From positions 1-6,269 of the forward strand of contig JAKIVF010000156.1 in the NCBI GenBank assembly GCA_021647145.1: a stretch of DNA of 6,269 nt, in the 5' to 3' direction. The notes below the pieces were generated by a model. It was not told the origin of the DNA and did not search any database. It saw nothing but the letters and a program-made list of their open reading frames with translations. Source of the DNA: Methylococcaceae bacterium. Lineage in GTDB: Bacteria; Pseudomonadota; Gammaproteobacteria; Methylococcales; Methylomonadaceae. The translations under genes and the position numbers were made by a program. This document shows, piece by piece, positions 6,244 through 6,269 of this stretch; position 1 is the first letter of the stretch, and each line of letters starts with the position of its first letter.

Positions 6244-6269
6244 CAGGGTGTTTAGTAGGGTGCTTTTAA

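Larger units (their letters stand above)
5737..6269. other. Non-coding right flank with repeats and dyads
   Basis: No convincing gene lies here on either strand. It contains the upstream region of the lyase gene, with a TATAAA hexamer on the minus strand at 5752-5757 but no matching -35. It also holds a twice-repeated purine-rich motif, a 14-bp dyad at 5883-5896, a hairpin at 5965-5984, and a palindromic repeat element towards the right edge. The AT content and density of inverted repeats mark it as intergenic. Confidence 0.6.

Overview
The window looks like accessory chromosomal DNA from a low-GC gammaproteobacterium. The DNA is AT-rich, the genes use AT-rich codons, and both proteins carry ordinary Sec-type signal peptides. 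Small GGAATC-type palindromic intergenic repeats are also present. A marine or host-associated member near Zooshikella/Spartinivicinus is one possibility, but that is a guess from style and not an identification.

Layout. Positions 1-603 are AT-rich non-coding DNA with one degraded repeat copy (94-124), a weak extended -10 promoter candidate (338-346) and a small hairpin with a T-tail (347-367). A large plus-strand gene at 604-4071 encodes a secreted protein of 1155 residues. It has a TIM-barrel glycoside-hydrolase-like module, a glutamine-amidotransferase-like domain, a beta-sandwich and a C-terminal alpha/alpha-toroid. A 162-bp convergent intergenic region (4072-4233) holds hairpins. A minus-strand gene at 4234-5736 encodes a secreted protein of 500 residues. 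It has a cysteine-containing N-terminal module, a Pro-Asn repeat linker and a C-terminal polysaccharide-lyase family 14 (PL14)-like domain with most of the known active-site pattern. Positions 5737-6269 hold no convincing gene but several repeats and dyads, including a two-hairpin palindromic element at the right edge.

How the genes may work together. Both products should leave the cytoplasm and both look like carbohydrate-active enzymes: one hydrolase-like, possibly with two active sites, and one lyase-like on uronic-acid polymers. Their convergent neighbourhood suggests a small polysaccharide-degrading locus (alginate or glucuronan-like polymer, or an exopolysaccharide), but substrate and co-regulation are inference.

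The most unusual points are the two-module architecture of the large hydrolase, a Pro-Asn linker encoded by a vertebrate-telomere-like TTAGGG array, and diverged inverted repeat copies bracketing the two genes. I see no CRISPR array, tRNA, rRNA, transposase or toxin-antitoxin pair.
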